64,000 nucleotides of DNA from CAYPTB01 sp964413535 (lineage in GTDB: Bacteria > Planctomycetota > UBA1135 > GCA-002686595): contig CAYPTB010000008.1 of assembly GCA_964413535.1 (NCBI GenBank), positions 62,001 to 126,000 on the forward strand. The letters are read 5' to 3'. Each line of letters opens with the position of its first letter. Within the stretch, counting starts at the first letter, position 1. Under the pieces are notes generated by a model. It had not been told where the DNA came from. It made no database searches and saw nothing but the letters and a program-made list of their open reading frames with translations. The position numbers and the translations under genes were made by a program. Of this stretch, positions 57,037-64,000 are shown piece by piece.

Positions 57037-57351
57037 GTGGACACCAGGGCACGAGGGCGGCTTACCTCCATTCAGGATCTCCTTGAGTCCTACATGAAAG
57101 GGGTTGGACTAGAGGGAAGTAGGGGAACCGTGGCTCGCGTGTTCGAAGCGTGGGAAAGCGCTGTAGGGCGAGAATTGGCGAGGCGGGTGCGTCCGGTTCG
57201 CTTCCGCACTGGAGAGCTAACGTTGGAAGTCCAGTCTTCTACTCTATTGCACGAGTTCGCTAGCTTCACGGGTGAAGAGTACCGTCGTAGAACAAACGAG
57301 ATCCTAGGTCGCGTTCTCGTCATCAGAACGGTCTTCAGGCAACGAGGCTGA
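57037..57351 (+). CDS. dciA: DciA-like (DUF721) replication protein
   Basis: DUF721/DciA protein, the ancestral loader or recruiter of the replicative helicase in bacteria without DnaC. The 104 residues include the KH-like DUF721 core: VARVFEAWESAVGRELARRV RPVRFRTGELTLEVQSSTLL HEFASF. The GTG start at 57037 is six bases after dnaN and the stop is one base before the gyrB ATG. A dnaN-dciA-gyrB order is common near origins. Confidence 0.85.
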   Translation: MDTRARGRLTSIQDLLESYMKGVGLEGSRGTVARVFEAWESAVGRELARRVRPVRFRTGELTLEVQSSTLLHEFASFTGEEYRRRTNEILGRVLVIRTVFRQRG

Positions 57352-57352
57352 A

Positions 57353-59791
57353 ATGGTCGACAAGAATCGCAATGACGTCTACGACGCGGAATCCATTACG
57401 GTTCTTGAGGGCCTAGAGGCCGTTCGTGTCCGACCTGCGATGTACGTCGGCGATACCGACGTTCGAGGCTTACATCACCTCATCTGGGAAGTAGTGGACA
57501 ATGCTGTCGATGAAGCTCTCGCTGGCCACGCCACCGTTTGTGAAGTCGCGATCCAAGTCGATGGCGCAGTTCGCGTCCGAGATGACGGCCGCGGGATTCC
57601 AGTAGCCATCCATCGGTCCGAGGGGATCCCGGCCGTTGAGGTCGTGATGACGAAGCTTCACGCAGGCGGCAAGTTCGAGAAGGGAGCCTACAAGGTTTCC
57701 GGAGGGTTGCACGGGGTAGGCGTCTCGTGCGTGAACGCCCTGTCAGAGTGGCTGCGCGTGGTCGTTCACCAACACGGCAAGATTCACGAGATGACATTCG
57801 AGCGAGGCCATCGCAAGAATGAACTAGCGGTGACAGGAAGCACCACAACAACAGGCACCGAGGTCACTTTCAAAGCCGACAGCCGTATTTTTACGACCAC
57901 TGAGATTCAATACGAACTCGTCGCGAAACGCCTGAGAGAGACGGCTTACTTGATGGGGGCACGCGGTCTCGAGATCACTCTCGAAGACGAACGAACGGGT
58001 CAAAAGGAGCACTTCCGCTTTCCCGACGGGCTGCGGACGTTCGTCCAACACCTCAACAAGAACAAAGAGGTGCTTCATCCGGATGTAGTACATTTCATGA
58101 GGAACGTTGCCTCTCCCGACGACCCCGAGAAGGAGTACGGTGTTGAGTTCGCTCTCCAGTACACGGACGGTTATCAGGAGACGATCTATACTTTCGTCAA
58201 CAACATAAACACGCACGGAGGCGGCACCCATCTTGCGGGGCTCAAGGCTGCTCTGACGCGCACCTTGAACACGTACGCAAAGCAGCAGAAACTCGTCAAA
58301 GACGAGAAACTTCCCTCTGGCGACGACTTTCGCGAAGGCCTGACCGCGATCCTATCGTTGGCAGTTCCCGAGCCGCAGTTCGAAGGCCAGACGAAGGATA
58401 AGTTGGGCAATCGAGAAGCCCAGGGAGTCGTCGAGTCCGTTGTCAACGAATGCATGGCCACCTATCTCGAGGAGCACCCTGCTGCGGCAAAGGCTCTCGT
58501 TCAGAAAGCACTACGCGCACAGGCCGCTCGCGAAGCGGCACGGAAGGCGCGGGACCTGGTGCGTCGCAAGTCGGCCCTCGCCAGCGGAAACCTGCCGGGA
58601 AAGCTTTCCGATTGCCAATCGAACAATCTCGAAGAGTCAGAACTCTATCTCGTCGAAGGCGACAGCGCCGGAGGCTCGGCCAAGGAAGGTCGCGATCGGC
58701 GCTTTCAAGCGATCCTCCCTTTGAAAGGCAAGATTCTCAACGTCGAGAAAGCCCGGCTAGACAAGATGCTGGGCCATTCCGAGATTCTCACGATCATCTC
58801 GGCGCTCGGATGCGGCATTGCCGAGGAGTTCGATCTCACGAAACTCCGTTACGGCAAGACGATCATCATGACGGACGCGGACGTGGACGGGTCACACATC
58901 CGCACGCTGCTTCTGACTTTTTTCTTTCGTCACATGAAGCCCTTGATCGACGCGGGAAGGCTCTACATCGCAATTCCTCCCCTCTACAAGATCAAAGTGG
59001 GCAAGGATGAGGTCTATGTAGCCTCCGACGCAGAGCTTCGGCAGATCCTCGTCGAACGAGGCCTGGCTTCGATGAAGGTCTTTGATGCGGTAGCCAACCG
59101 CGAATACACGGGAGTAGAGTTGCGCGAACTTGCAGATGATCTGCGTCGATTGGAGAATATCGCCGACAACGTGTTCCCAGTGTGGGCAAGGCGAGATCCG
59201 AGCAAGCTAATCGACACATGGGATGGCCAGGCCGTTTTTGAACACTGGGCGCAAGTGGCTGGACAGGAGCACTATTTTCTTTCTAGCAGTGAGCTTCGCG
59301 ATTTTCTCGATCTCCAGCGGGCGACCCGCGATAGAAGCGAAACCCTTGCAATCTACACGGGCCCCGAGAGTGAGGTGGATCGAGATGCGGCGCACGTCAT
59401 CACCTGCCATCTCAACCAGACCAAGGAACTCCAGGAGGTTTTGAAGGCCATCAAGGCGCGCGGCCTGTCATTCCGAGGCGGTGGAGACTGGGAGGTGCGT
59501 CGAACCAAAGATTCCCGACCCGCAAGGAACTTGCTCGAACTAGCACGAAACGTTCGCGCCGTCGCGCAAGGCGAAGTGGACGTCCAACGCTACAAAGGCC
59601 TAGGCGAGATGAATCCAGGTCAGCTATGGGAATCGACCATGGATCCTGCGCGCCGCCGGCTCTACCAGGTGAAACTCGACGACGAATTCGCCGCCGACGA
59701 GATCTTCACGATCCTGATGAGTACAGCCGTGGAATCGAGACGCGAGTACATCGAGCGACACGCTCTAGAGGCGACCAATCTCGACGTGTGA
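57353..59791 (+). CDS. gyrB: DNA gyrase subunit B
   Basis: ATPase subunit of gyrase. The 812-residue protein has the GHKL ATP site (EVVDNAVDEALAGHA, RDDGRGIPVA, GLHGVGVSCVNALS), the transducer (QTKDKLGNRE), and the TOPRIM domain (YLVEGDSAGGSAKEGRDRRF and QAILPLKGKILNVEKARLDK, MTDADVDGSHIRTLLLTFFF). The C-terminus ends RYKGLGEMNPGQLWESTMDP and TLMS-like block. A domain insert of E. coli type lies between TOPRIM and tail (DLRRLENIADNVFPVWARRD and on), so it is of the long GyrB class. ATG 57353 is one base after the dciA stop. Confidence 0.97.
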   Translation: MVDKNRNDVYDAESITVLEGLEAVRVRPAMYVGDTDVRGLHHLIWEVVDNAVDEALAGHATVCEVAIQVDGAVRVRDDGRGIPVAIHRSEGIPAVEVVMTKLHAGGKFEKGAYKVSGGLHGVGVSCVNALSEWLRVVVHQHGKIHEMTFERGHRKNELAVTGSTTTTGTEVTFKADSRIFTTTEIQYELVAKRLRETAYLMGARGLEITLEDERTGQKEHFRFPDGLRTFVQHLNKNKEVLHPDVVHFMRNVASPDDPEKEYGVEFALQYTDGYQETIYTFVNNINTHGGGTHLAGLKAALTRTLNTYAKQQKLVKDEKLPSGDDFREGLTAILSLAVPEPQFEGQTKDKLGNREAQGVVESVVNECMATYLEEHPAAAKALVQKALRAQAAREAARKARDLVRRKSALASGNLPGKLSDCQSNNLEESELYLVEGDSAGGSAKEGRDRRFQAILPLKGKILNVEKARLDKMLGHSEILTIISALGCGIAEEFDLTKLRYGKTIIMTDADVDGSHIRTLLLTFFFRHMKPLIDAGRLYIAIPPLYKIKVGKDEVYVASDAELRQILVERGLASMKVFDAVANREYTGVELRELADDLRRLENIADNVFPVWARRDPSKLIDTWDGQAVFEHWAQVAGQEHYFLSSSELRDFLDLQRATRDRSETLAIYTGPESEVDRDAAHVITCHLNQTKELQEVLKAIKARGLSFRGGGDWEVRRTKDSRPARNLLELARNVRAVAQGEVDVQRYKGLGEMNPGQLWESTMDPARRRLYQVKLDDEFAADEIFTILMSTAVESRREYIERHALEATNLDV

Positions 59792-59928
59792 TCCTAGAGC
59801 AGTTGTTTCGATGCGGGGCAGTGGGAAAGAGTTTCTGAGGTAATCGGTTCCGGAGAGTCGGCTAGGGCCCTCCAGTCGTTTGGCGGTCGGCGACGATAGA
59901 CCCGGCGCCACGCGCCCCGGGGTTCCCT

Positions 59929-60594
59929 GTGAAGATTCAACGCCTCGACTACAACCGTCTTGCAGAAGTCTTGAGCGAGCGCGGACTGGTCGAACCAGCG
60001 ACTTTGCACTACATCCTGCAGCAGTGCTTCAACACGGGAGAGCTCTTCCCCGAGGTGCTAGTCCGCGAGAACCTCGTCGCGGACTGGGAGCTCTCGCGGC
60101 TCGCGTGTGAAACGTTCCACCTGGTCTTTCTCCCGGTCGAGGGGTACGCGCCTTCACGCGAGGCGATCGAACTGGTCGACCGCGCCTTCCTGCACCAGCA
60201 TTGCTTGCTCCCGCTGGATATCTATGGCGACATGCTGACCGTTGCGGTGCCTGCACTCACTCCCTCCGAGGTGCTCAGCGCACTTGGGGAGAAGCTGGGC
60301 AAGACGATCCAACCCCTCGTGGGAACCCCGGCTTCGAACCGCCGGTGGCTCGACGAGAACGCTCCGTTGCAGGAAGAAAATCCGAACGAAGTCGACGAAG
60401 TCACCAGCCCATTGCCCGAAGCAATCGACGAGGGTTGGAGCCAATTGTTCGACGAGGGAGATGCCGCAGTTCTGATGGACTTGCAGGAGCCCCATCCTCA
60501 ACACGCCAAGGGAAAGCGACGAGCCCAGTCGGACGCCGACTCGGACTTTGCGGATCTCGGCGGCCCGGACGAGTTCGAAGACCTCCTGTCCTGA
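59929..60594 (+). CDS. stand-alone MshEN/GspE N-terminal-like domain protein
   Basis: The first 140 residues resemble the MshEN/GSPII_E N-terminal domain that precedes type II secretion or type IV pilus ATPases and binds c-di-GMP in some of them: LAEVLSERGLVEPATLHYIL QQCFNTGELFPEVLVRENLV then LLPLDIYGDMLTVAVPALTP SEVLSALGEKLGKTIQPLVG. No ATPase domain follows; instead there is an acidic tail (EENPNEVDEVTSPLPEAIDE and LGGPDEFEDLLS). It has 221 residues from GTG 59929. No pilus or secretion genes lie beside it. Role unknown; a regulator or adaptor is possible. Confidence 0.7.
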   Translation: MKIQRLDYNRLAEVLSERGLVEPATLHYILQQCFNTGELFPEVLVRENLVADWELSRLACETFHLVFLPVEGYAPSREAIELVDRAFLHQHCLLPLDIYGDMLTVAVPALTPSEVLSALGEKLGKTIQPLVGTPASNRRWLDENAPLQEENPNEVDEVTSPLPEAIDEGWSQLFDEGDAAVLMDLQEPHPQHAKGKRRAQSDADSDFADLGGPDEFEDLLS

Positions 60595-60737
60595 GAAGCA
60601 CGGTTTCCCGAGATTGCTTGTTTTCCTTCGAGCCCCTCACCGTGCAGTCAAGAAGTCGAGGAAGGGTCATCGGCAACCGAGGTTCGACCGACGAGGCGAT
60701 TCCAGCGACCTCTAGAGCCCCACTTGGACGCGACCGC
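60595..60737. other. short gap between convergent MshEN-like gene and tatA
   Basis: 143 bases between stops of convergent genes. No clear terminator hairpin was recognised. Confidence 0.35.
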
Positions 60738-61034
60738 CTAAGCGGTCGTCTTCTCGTTCCCGTCGCCCTCTTTCAGCTTCTGCGCGCAGTCCCGAGGAGC
60801 CCCAGGTGGAACTAAGGGCTCGAGCGAGCCCGCAATATCTCGACGTACGCGGTGGAGGTCGCTCCCGAGATCCACTTCGCGACGAAGGTCGTCGAACGAA
60901 CGTCGCACCTTGTAGACGACGCGCATCACGTCGCGAGCCACCTCCGGGAGCCGTCTTCCAAAAACGAGGATCGCGACCACTACCAAGAGCAAGGATTCGC
61001 TCACCCCGACGTTCCCGAGAAAGGCCAGCATCAC
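60738..61034 (-). CDS. tatA: twin-arginine translocase TatA/TatB-type subunit
   Basis: Single-helix component of the Tat pathway, which exports folded proteins. The 98 residues begin with a helix (VSESLLLVVVAILVFG) followed by the family hinge FGRRLPEVARDVMRVVYKVR and an amphipathic helix. The tail is charged (DLHRVRRDIAGSLEPLVPPG). TatA or TatB cannot be told apart by eye. It starts 8 bases after the lptD-like stop on the same strand, so it is the last gene of that operon in this window. Confidence 0.8.
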   Translation of the reverse strand: MMLAFLGNVGVSESLLLVVVAILVFGRRLPEVARDVMRVVYKVRRSFDDLRREVDLGSDLHRVRRDIAGSLEPLVPPGAPRDCAQKLKEGDGNEKTTA

Positions 61035-61042
61035 ACTTGATT

Positions 61043-63421
61043 CTACCGCGAGTCGACGCCCAGCCGTGACTGCCGCCAGCCGATGAGTGGCCTGTAGCTG
61101 ATCCCCACCGAGGATCCCCCTTCACCCGTGCGGTCCTCGAATTCGATCTCGAACAAGAAGTCGTGCCCGAAACGACGCAGGGTTAGAGCCGTGCGGTCCT
61201 CGCCATCGTCGAGAATTGGGATCGAGACCTCGCCCTCGAACTCCCATTTCGGCGTCCAACGATACCGACTAGCGATCGAAGCCGATTCGAAGACCGCCTC
61301 CCCGAGAGCATCGCGACCGCGCTGATGCCCGAGCTCCATGCCCCAATTCTCGGAGGGCTGGACTCCGATCGAGGTGCTCGAGTACACGGTCTGGTCAGCG
61401 TCGAAGTCATAGCGGCCGTCGTGCCAGATCAGCACGGGCACGTCACCGACGTCCCTGTAGAGGCTCGCAAATACGCCGAGTGGCAACCAGCGGTCGGCTT
61501 GACCCGGGACCGACGCCTGATAGGAGCCCCGCACTTCGAGATCGATCTCGTCCAGTCCCTCTAGAGCGAGCCATCGCGAACGCAGGCCAATCTCGACGGT
61601 GTCGCCGTCGATCTCGTCCTCGACCGCGTCGAAACGCACGGGGACGCCGTCATTCTCCGACACGTCGAGCGCCCTCCTCGCCGTCACGAAAGGAGTGACT
61701 TCATGCAATCGCCCGTTCGCTCCCGAACCGCGCTTCCAAAAGCTCGTAGCAGCACGAACGCCTGCGAACACACCAACCCGCGCTGGCGAATCGTCCGGGT
61801 CGACGGCGCGATCCCAGAGTGTTGCACGAGTTTCGGCGAAGGGGGTCAATCGAATGCCGGAGGCGGGAAGGGAGAAGGGAAGCTCGAGTGTGTGGAGCGT
61901 ATCGAATCGCTGGACCCGCCGCTCTCCAAGTCCATCATCGAACGGGGGCTCGATTCCGTCTTGCGGAGGAGTGGGGGCGATGAGCAAGGGGTCGCTCGAC
62001 TCGCGCCCTTCGACCCGTTGCAGGTAGGCGGCCGTCGTGCGCGTTCCGTAGAGGACGGGAACATCGCCGACGCGGAACAATTCGCTCGAGAAACGCGACA
62101 GGCCGAGCTTCGGCAGCTCCTCGACTTCAGTACGGAACGAATTGAAACGCGCCAAGGCCGTCGCGTCGTAGTAGTACTCGTTCCGTGCCTGCCGCCAGTG
62201 CAAGTACGTGTCGCGGTGCTCATAGCGCACGAAGTCCTTCTCCCAGAACTCCGCCTGAACACCTGGATCGGTCTGGCTCGTGAACGACAGATCGACCCAT
62301 TCCTTCTCGTCCATCCAGAAACGACCGCGTGAACGCATCCAAATCCGCGCGGTATCGCGATCGTCCTGGTCGACCCTCACGATGCCGCGGTCGTCGCCGT
62401 GGTCGGGCAATCCTCCGGCGTACAAGTCCAACCGATAGCGCTCGTCCTCCTGGAAGCGAGCGCCAGCGTCCAAGAGGACTCCACGGGAGCCCAACCACCG
62501 CAGTCGCAGTTTCGACCGACCCCGCGGAAACGTAGCCGTCCCTCCAAGAAAATTGGTTACTCGCTGGCCGAGTTTTCCCACGTCTCCATTCACCTCTGCC
62601 TCGGCGAACGTACCGAATCGCGAGCTGTTCCCGAGACGAAAGCCCTCGTACCGCGGCGTGTAATCGGAACCAGCGGGATAGCGAAGCCTCGGCAGGGGGA
62701 TCGCGATCTTCTCCGAGAGCTGGATGGAGTTGTCGCGCAACTCGACATCGAACACGACTTCGCCCCGTTCCGGACGGGGCGTGATCCGCAGGTCGCCTGT
62801 CCGCAGGTGAAAGTGCGGATCGTCGAACGAACAGGAGGTCACGATCGCGTCGTTGGCGCGCAGGGAACCGTCCGCGCTGTGCCGCACCCAGTCGGCCAAG
62901 ACCCGCAAGCGAGTCGTGGACCCTCGGATGCTGCGTTCGACACTGATGGAAGCGTCCGCGATCCAGCCGTGCCCGTCGACCACGTCGAGGTAGAAAGCGC
63001 CTGCCTGCCCTACGACACGTCCACTCTCCGTGTAGACGAGGGGGCCTTCCATGTACACCTCCTGAGCGAGTTGAAGCGGGAGGCTTCCTTCTCTGAAGCG
63101 AGCGAAGAGCGACGGCGCGAGCGCTTCGGCGCCCAGATCGAGATCATCGAACTCGCCCTGGAGTTCCTCGAGGTCGTTCGCGGCTTCCTCGGCGAAGAGG
63201 CCCGGGTTCTTCTCCAATTCCGCGCGATCCAGCCAGAGGACCAGCCACGTTCCGCTCAGTTCACGGTCGGCGCTGCGGAACACCGGTGCTTCACAGAGAT
63301 AGAGAACGGTATCTCCGTCGTAGCGAGGCGTGATCTTCTCCGCCGAGAACGACCACCGCGATTCTGCCGAATCCTGCGGTGCCAGGGAGATCAAGGCAGG
63401 GAGGAGAACCCCGCCGATCAC
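61043..63421 (-). CDS. lptD: LptD-like outer-membrane protein (LPS assembly)
   Basis: Probable outer-membrane beta-barrel that places lipopolysaccharide in the outer leaflet. GTG 63421 overlaps the preceding stop (GTGA), has AAGGAG upstream, and begins a signal peptide (IGGVLLPALISLAPQDSA). Residues about 30-130 resemble the OstA/LptA-type beta-jellyroll (GDTVLYLCEAPVFRSADREL). LRANDAIVTSCSFDDPHFHL RTGDL matches the LptD pattern with its Cys (tsCs..dPhw.l). The rest is amphipathic strands with aromatic girdles (FRLGNSSRFGTFAEAEVNGD, RDTYLHWRQARNEYYYD). It has 792 residues. Disulfide pairing of LptD cysteines is limited here. Confidence 0.78.
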   Translation of the reverse strand: MIGGVLLPALISLAPQDSAESRWSFSAEKITPRYDGDTVLYLCEAPVFRSADRELSGTWLVLWLDRAELEKNPGLFAEEAANDLEELQGEFDDLDLGAEALAPSLFARFREGSLPLQLAQEVYMEGPLVYTESGRVVGQAGAFYLDVVDGHGWIADASISVERSIRGSTTRLRVLADWVRHSADGSLRANDAIVTSCSFDDPHFHLRTGDLRITPRPERGEVVFDVELRDNSIQLSEKIAIPLPRLRYPAGSDYTPRYEGFRLGNSSRFGTFAEAEVNGDVGKLGQRVTNFLGGTATFPRGRSKLRLRWLGSRGVLLDAGARFQEDERYRLDLYAGGLPDHGDDRGIVRVDQDDRDTARIWMRSRGRFWMDEKEWVDLSFTSQTDPGVQAEFWEKDFVRYEHRDTYLHWRQARNEYYYDATALARFNSFRTEVEELPKLGLSRFSSELFRVGDVPVLYGTRTTAAYLQRVEGRESSDPLLIAPTPPQDGIEPPFDDGLGERRVQRFDTLHTLELPFSLPASGIRLTPFAETRATLWDRAVDPDDSPARVGVFAGVRAATSFWKRGSGANGRLHEVTPFVTARRALDVSENDGVPVRFDAVEDEIDGDTVEIGLRSRWLALEGLDEIDLEVRGSYQASVPGQADRWLPLGVFASLYRDVGDVPVLIWHDGRYDFDADQTVYSSTSIGVQPSENWGMELGHQRGRDALGEAVFESASIASRYRWTPKWEFEGEVSIPILDDGEDRTALTLRRFGHDFLFEIEFEDRTGEGGSSVGISYRPLIGWRQSRLGVDSR

Positions 63422-64000
63422 TTGGGTTGATCTCCTTTGGGAACCGGCTCGACAAGAACTCTTCCCGTCGAGAAGAGATTCAGGAGCAGGTCGTATTCGA
63501 TCCACTCGGCCTTCCATCTCAGTCCTCGATGGAAGATGCGCGCCGGCGAGCCGGTGATGCGGACGCTGAGTTGCTCGGCGCGTCCCGTGAGCTCATCGCC
63601 GAAGGCGCGCAGGCCGGGACCGTATCGGAAGACGACACTCCCAGATGCTCGAATGCCGCGCAATGGATGGTCTCCGGCGGCTTCGCGCATCTCGATGCGC
63701 GCACGATCGGCGGTGAGGCCCCAGGCCCTGGGTCCGCCGCCGACGTCCTCGAGCGAGACATTCCCGACCAGTGCGATCCGTTCTCGATCCGCCTCGACCA
63801 TCTGTGAACGTGCTCGCACGTGCACGGCTTCGCCCCCCTCCTTCGAAGTATTCGTCCAGACGAGCTCACCCTCGGGGTCGGCCGCAGCAATGAACGAGGG
63901 GGAGAATTGGATCCAGCGGCAGGTCATCGTGAACGGATGGAGACTCTCGGGCCAGTAGCCTTCCGCCCGGACGCGCCGGTCCTCGAAGGCGACCAATCGA
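63418..64000 (-). CDS. LptA/LptC-like (OstA) periplasmic protein, 5' part beyond window edge
   Basis: Partial gene; the start is past position 64000. The visible 190 residues show the OstA/LptC repeat pattern of alternating strands: TMTCRWIQFSPSFIAAADPE, HVRARSQMVEADRERIALVG NVSLEDVGGG, LTADRARIEMREAAGDHPLR GIRASGSVVFRYG, and LSVRITGSPARIFHRGLRWK AEWIEYDLLLN. These resemble the periplasmic bridge that leads to LptD. It is translationally coupled to the lptD-like gene. LptA and LptC cannot be separated here. Confidence 0.6.
   Translation of the reverse strand, partial: RLVAFEDRRVRAEGYWPESLHPFTMTCRWIQFSPSFIAAADPEGELVWTNTSKEGGEAVHVRARSQMVEADRERIALVGNVSLEDVGGGPRAWGLTADRARIEMREAAGDHPLRGIRASGSVVFRYGPGLRAFGDELTGRAEQLSVRITGSPARIFHRGLRWKAEWIEYDLLLNLFSTGRVLVEPVPKGDQPK

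Overview
This is a GC-rich, densely coding bacterial chromosome segment next to a replication origin (dnaA, dnaN, dciA and gyrB in one direction, with parA close by and parB/parS 8.5 kb away). Flagellar hook genes, an LptD-type outer-membrane protein, Tat, Feo and a DsbD-type reductant exporter indicate a motile, diderm organism. The GyrA active-site surroundings (HPHGESVIY, AMRYTEARM), the class II RNR, RNase HIII and frequent TTG/GTG starts recall Planctomycetota or a related PVC lineage. That placement is an inference and not secure.

Layout. 1-2018 (minus): fliK-like, flgD, flgE (cut by the window edge). 2425-5475 (plus): secreted beta-propeller/di-haem protein, closed by a strong terminator. 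5596-12455: rpiA, feoAB, a DsbD-type transporter interrupted by one in-frame TGA, and a secreted tandem-repeat protein. 12483-24761 (mostly minus): class II RNR, murJ, ndh, yqeY, gyrA, flavin reductase, M48 peptidase, dapF. 24769-32557: rnhC, an SGNH-like protein, cystathionine beta-synthase, double VOC protein, HAD hydrolase, a small membrane protein, TRAP permeases. 32580-44322 is an accessory stretch with decayed insertion sequences (ISL3, IS256 and IS630 families) around dctP, a GT2 glycosyltransferase, an SGNH hydrolase, DUF72, a DUF374 acyltransferase, a cyclophilin and parB. 44469-59791 holds an HPr-tailed protein, a sigma factor, hemW, pyrF, bshC, then parA, cysteine desulfurase, dnaA, dnaN, dciA, gyrB. 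59929-64000: a stand-alone MshEN-like protein, tatA, lptD and an lptA/lptC-like gene (cut by the edge).

The most notable observation is the dsbD gene. Its TGA stands exactly where the first cysteine of the C-terminal thioredoxin CxxC is expected, giving U-V-N-C. Thirteen bases further on is a 10-bp hairpin with a 5-base loop in the position of a bacterial SECIS element. I read this as a selenocysteine-containing DsbD, which would normally be misannotated as a truncated gene plus an orphan fragment. The window carries no sel genes, so this needs checking elsewhere in the genome.

Other points of interest are a parS site beside a parB that is separated from parA, a large helical protein ending in an HPr domain, a candidate operator on the feoAB start, and several related ISL3 remnants, one with an internal inversion.
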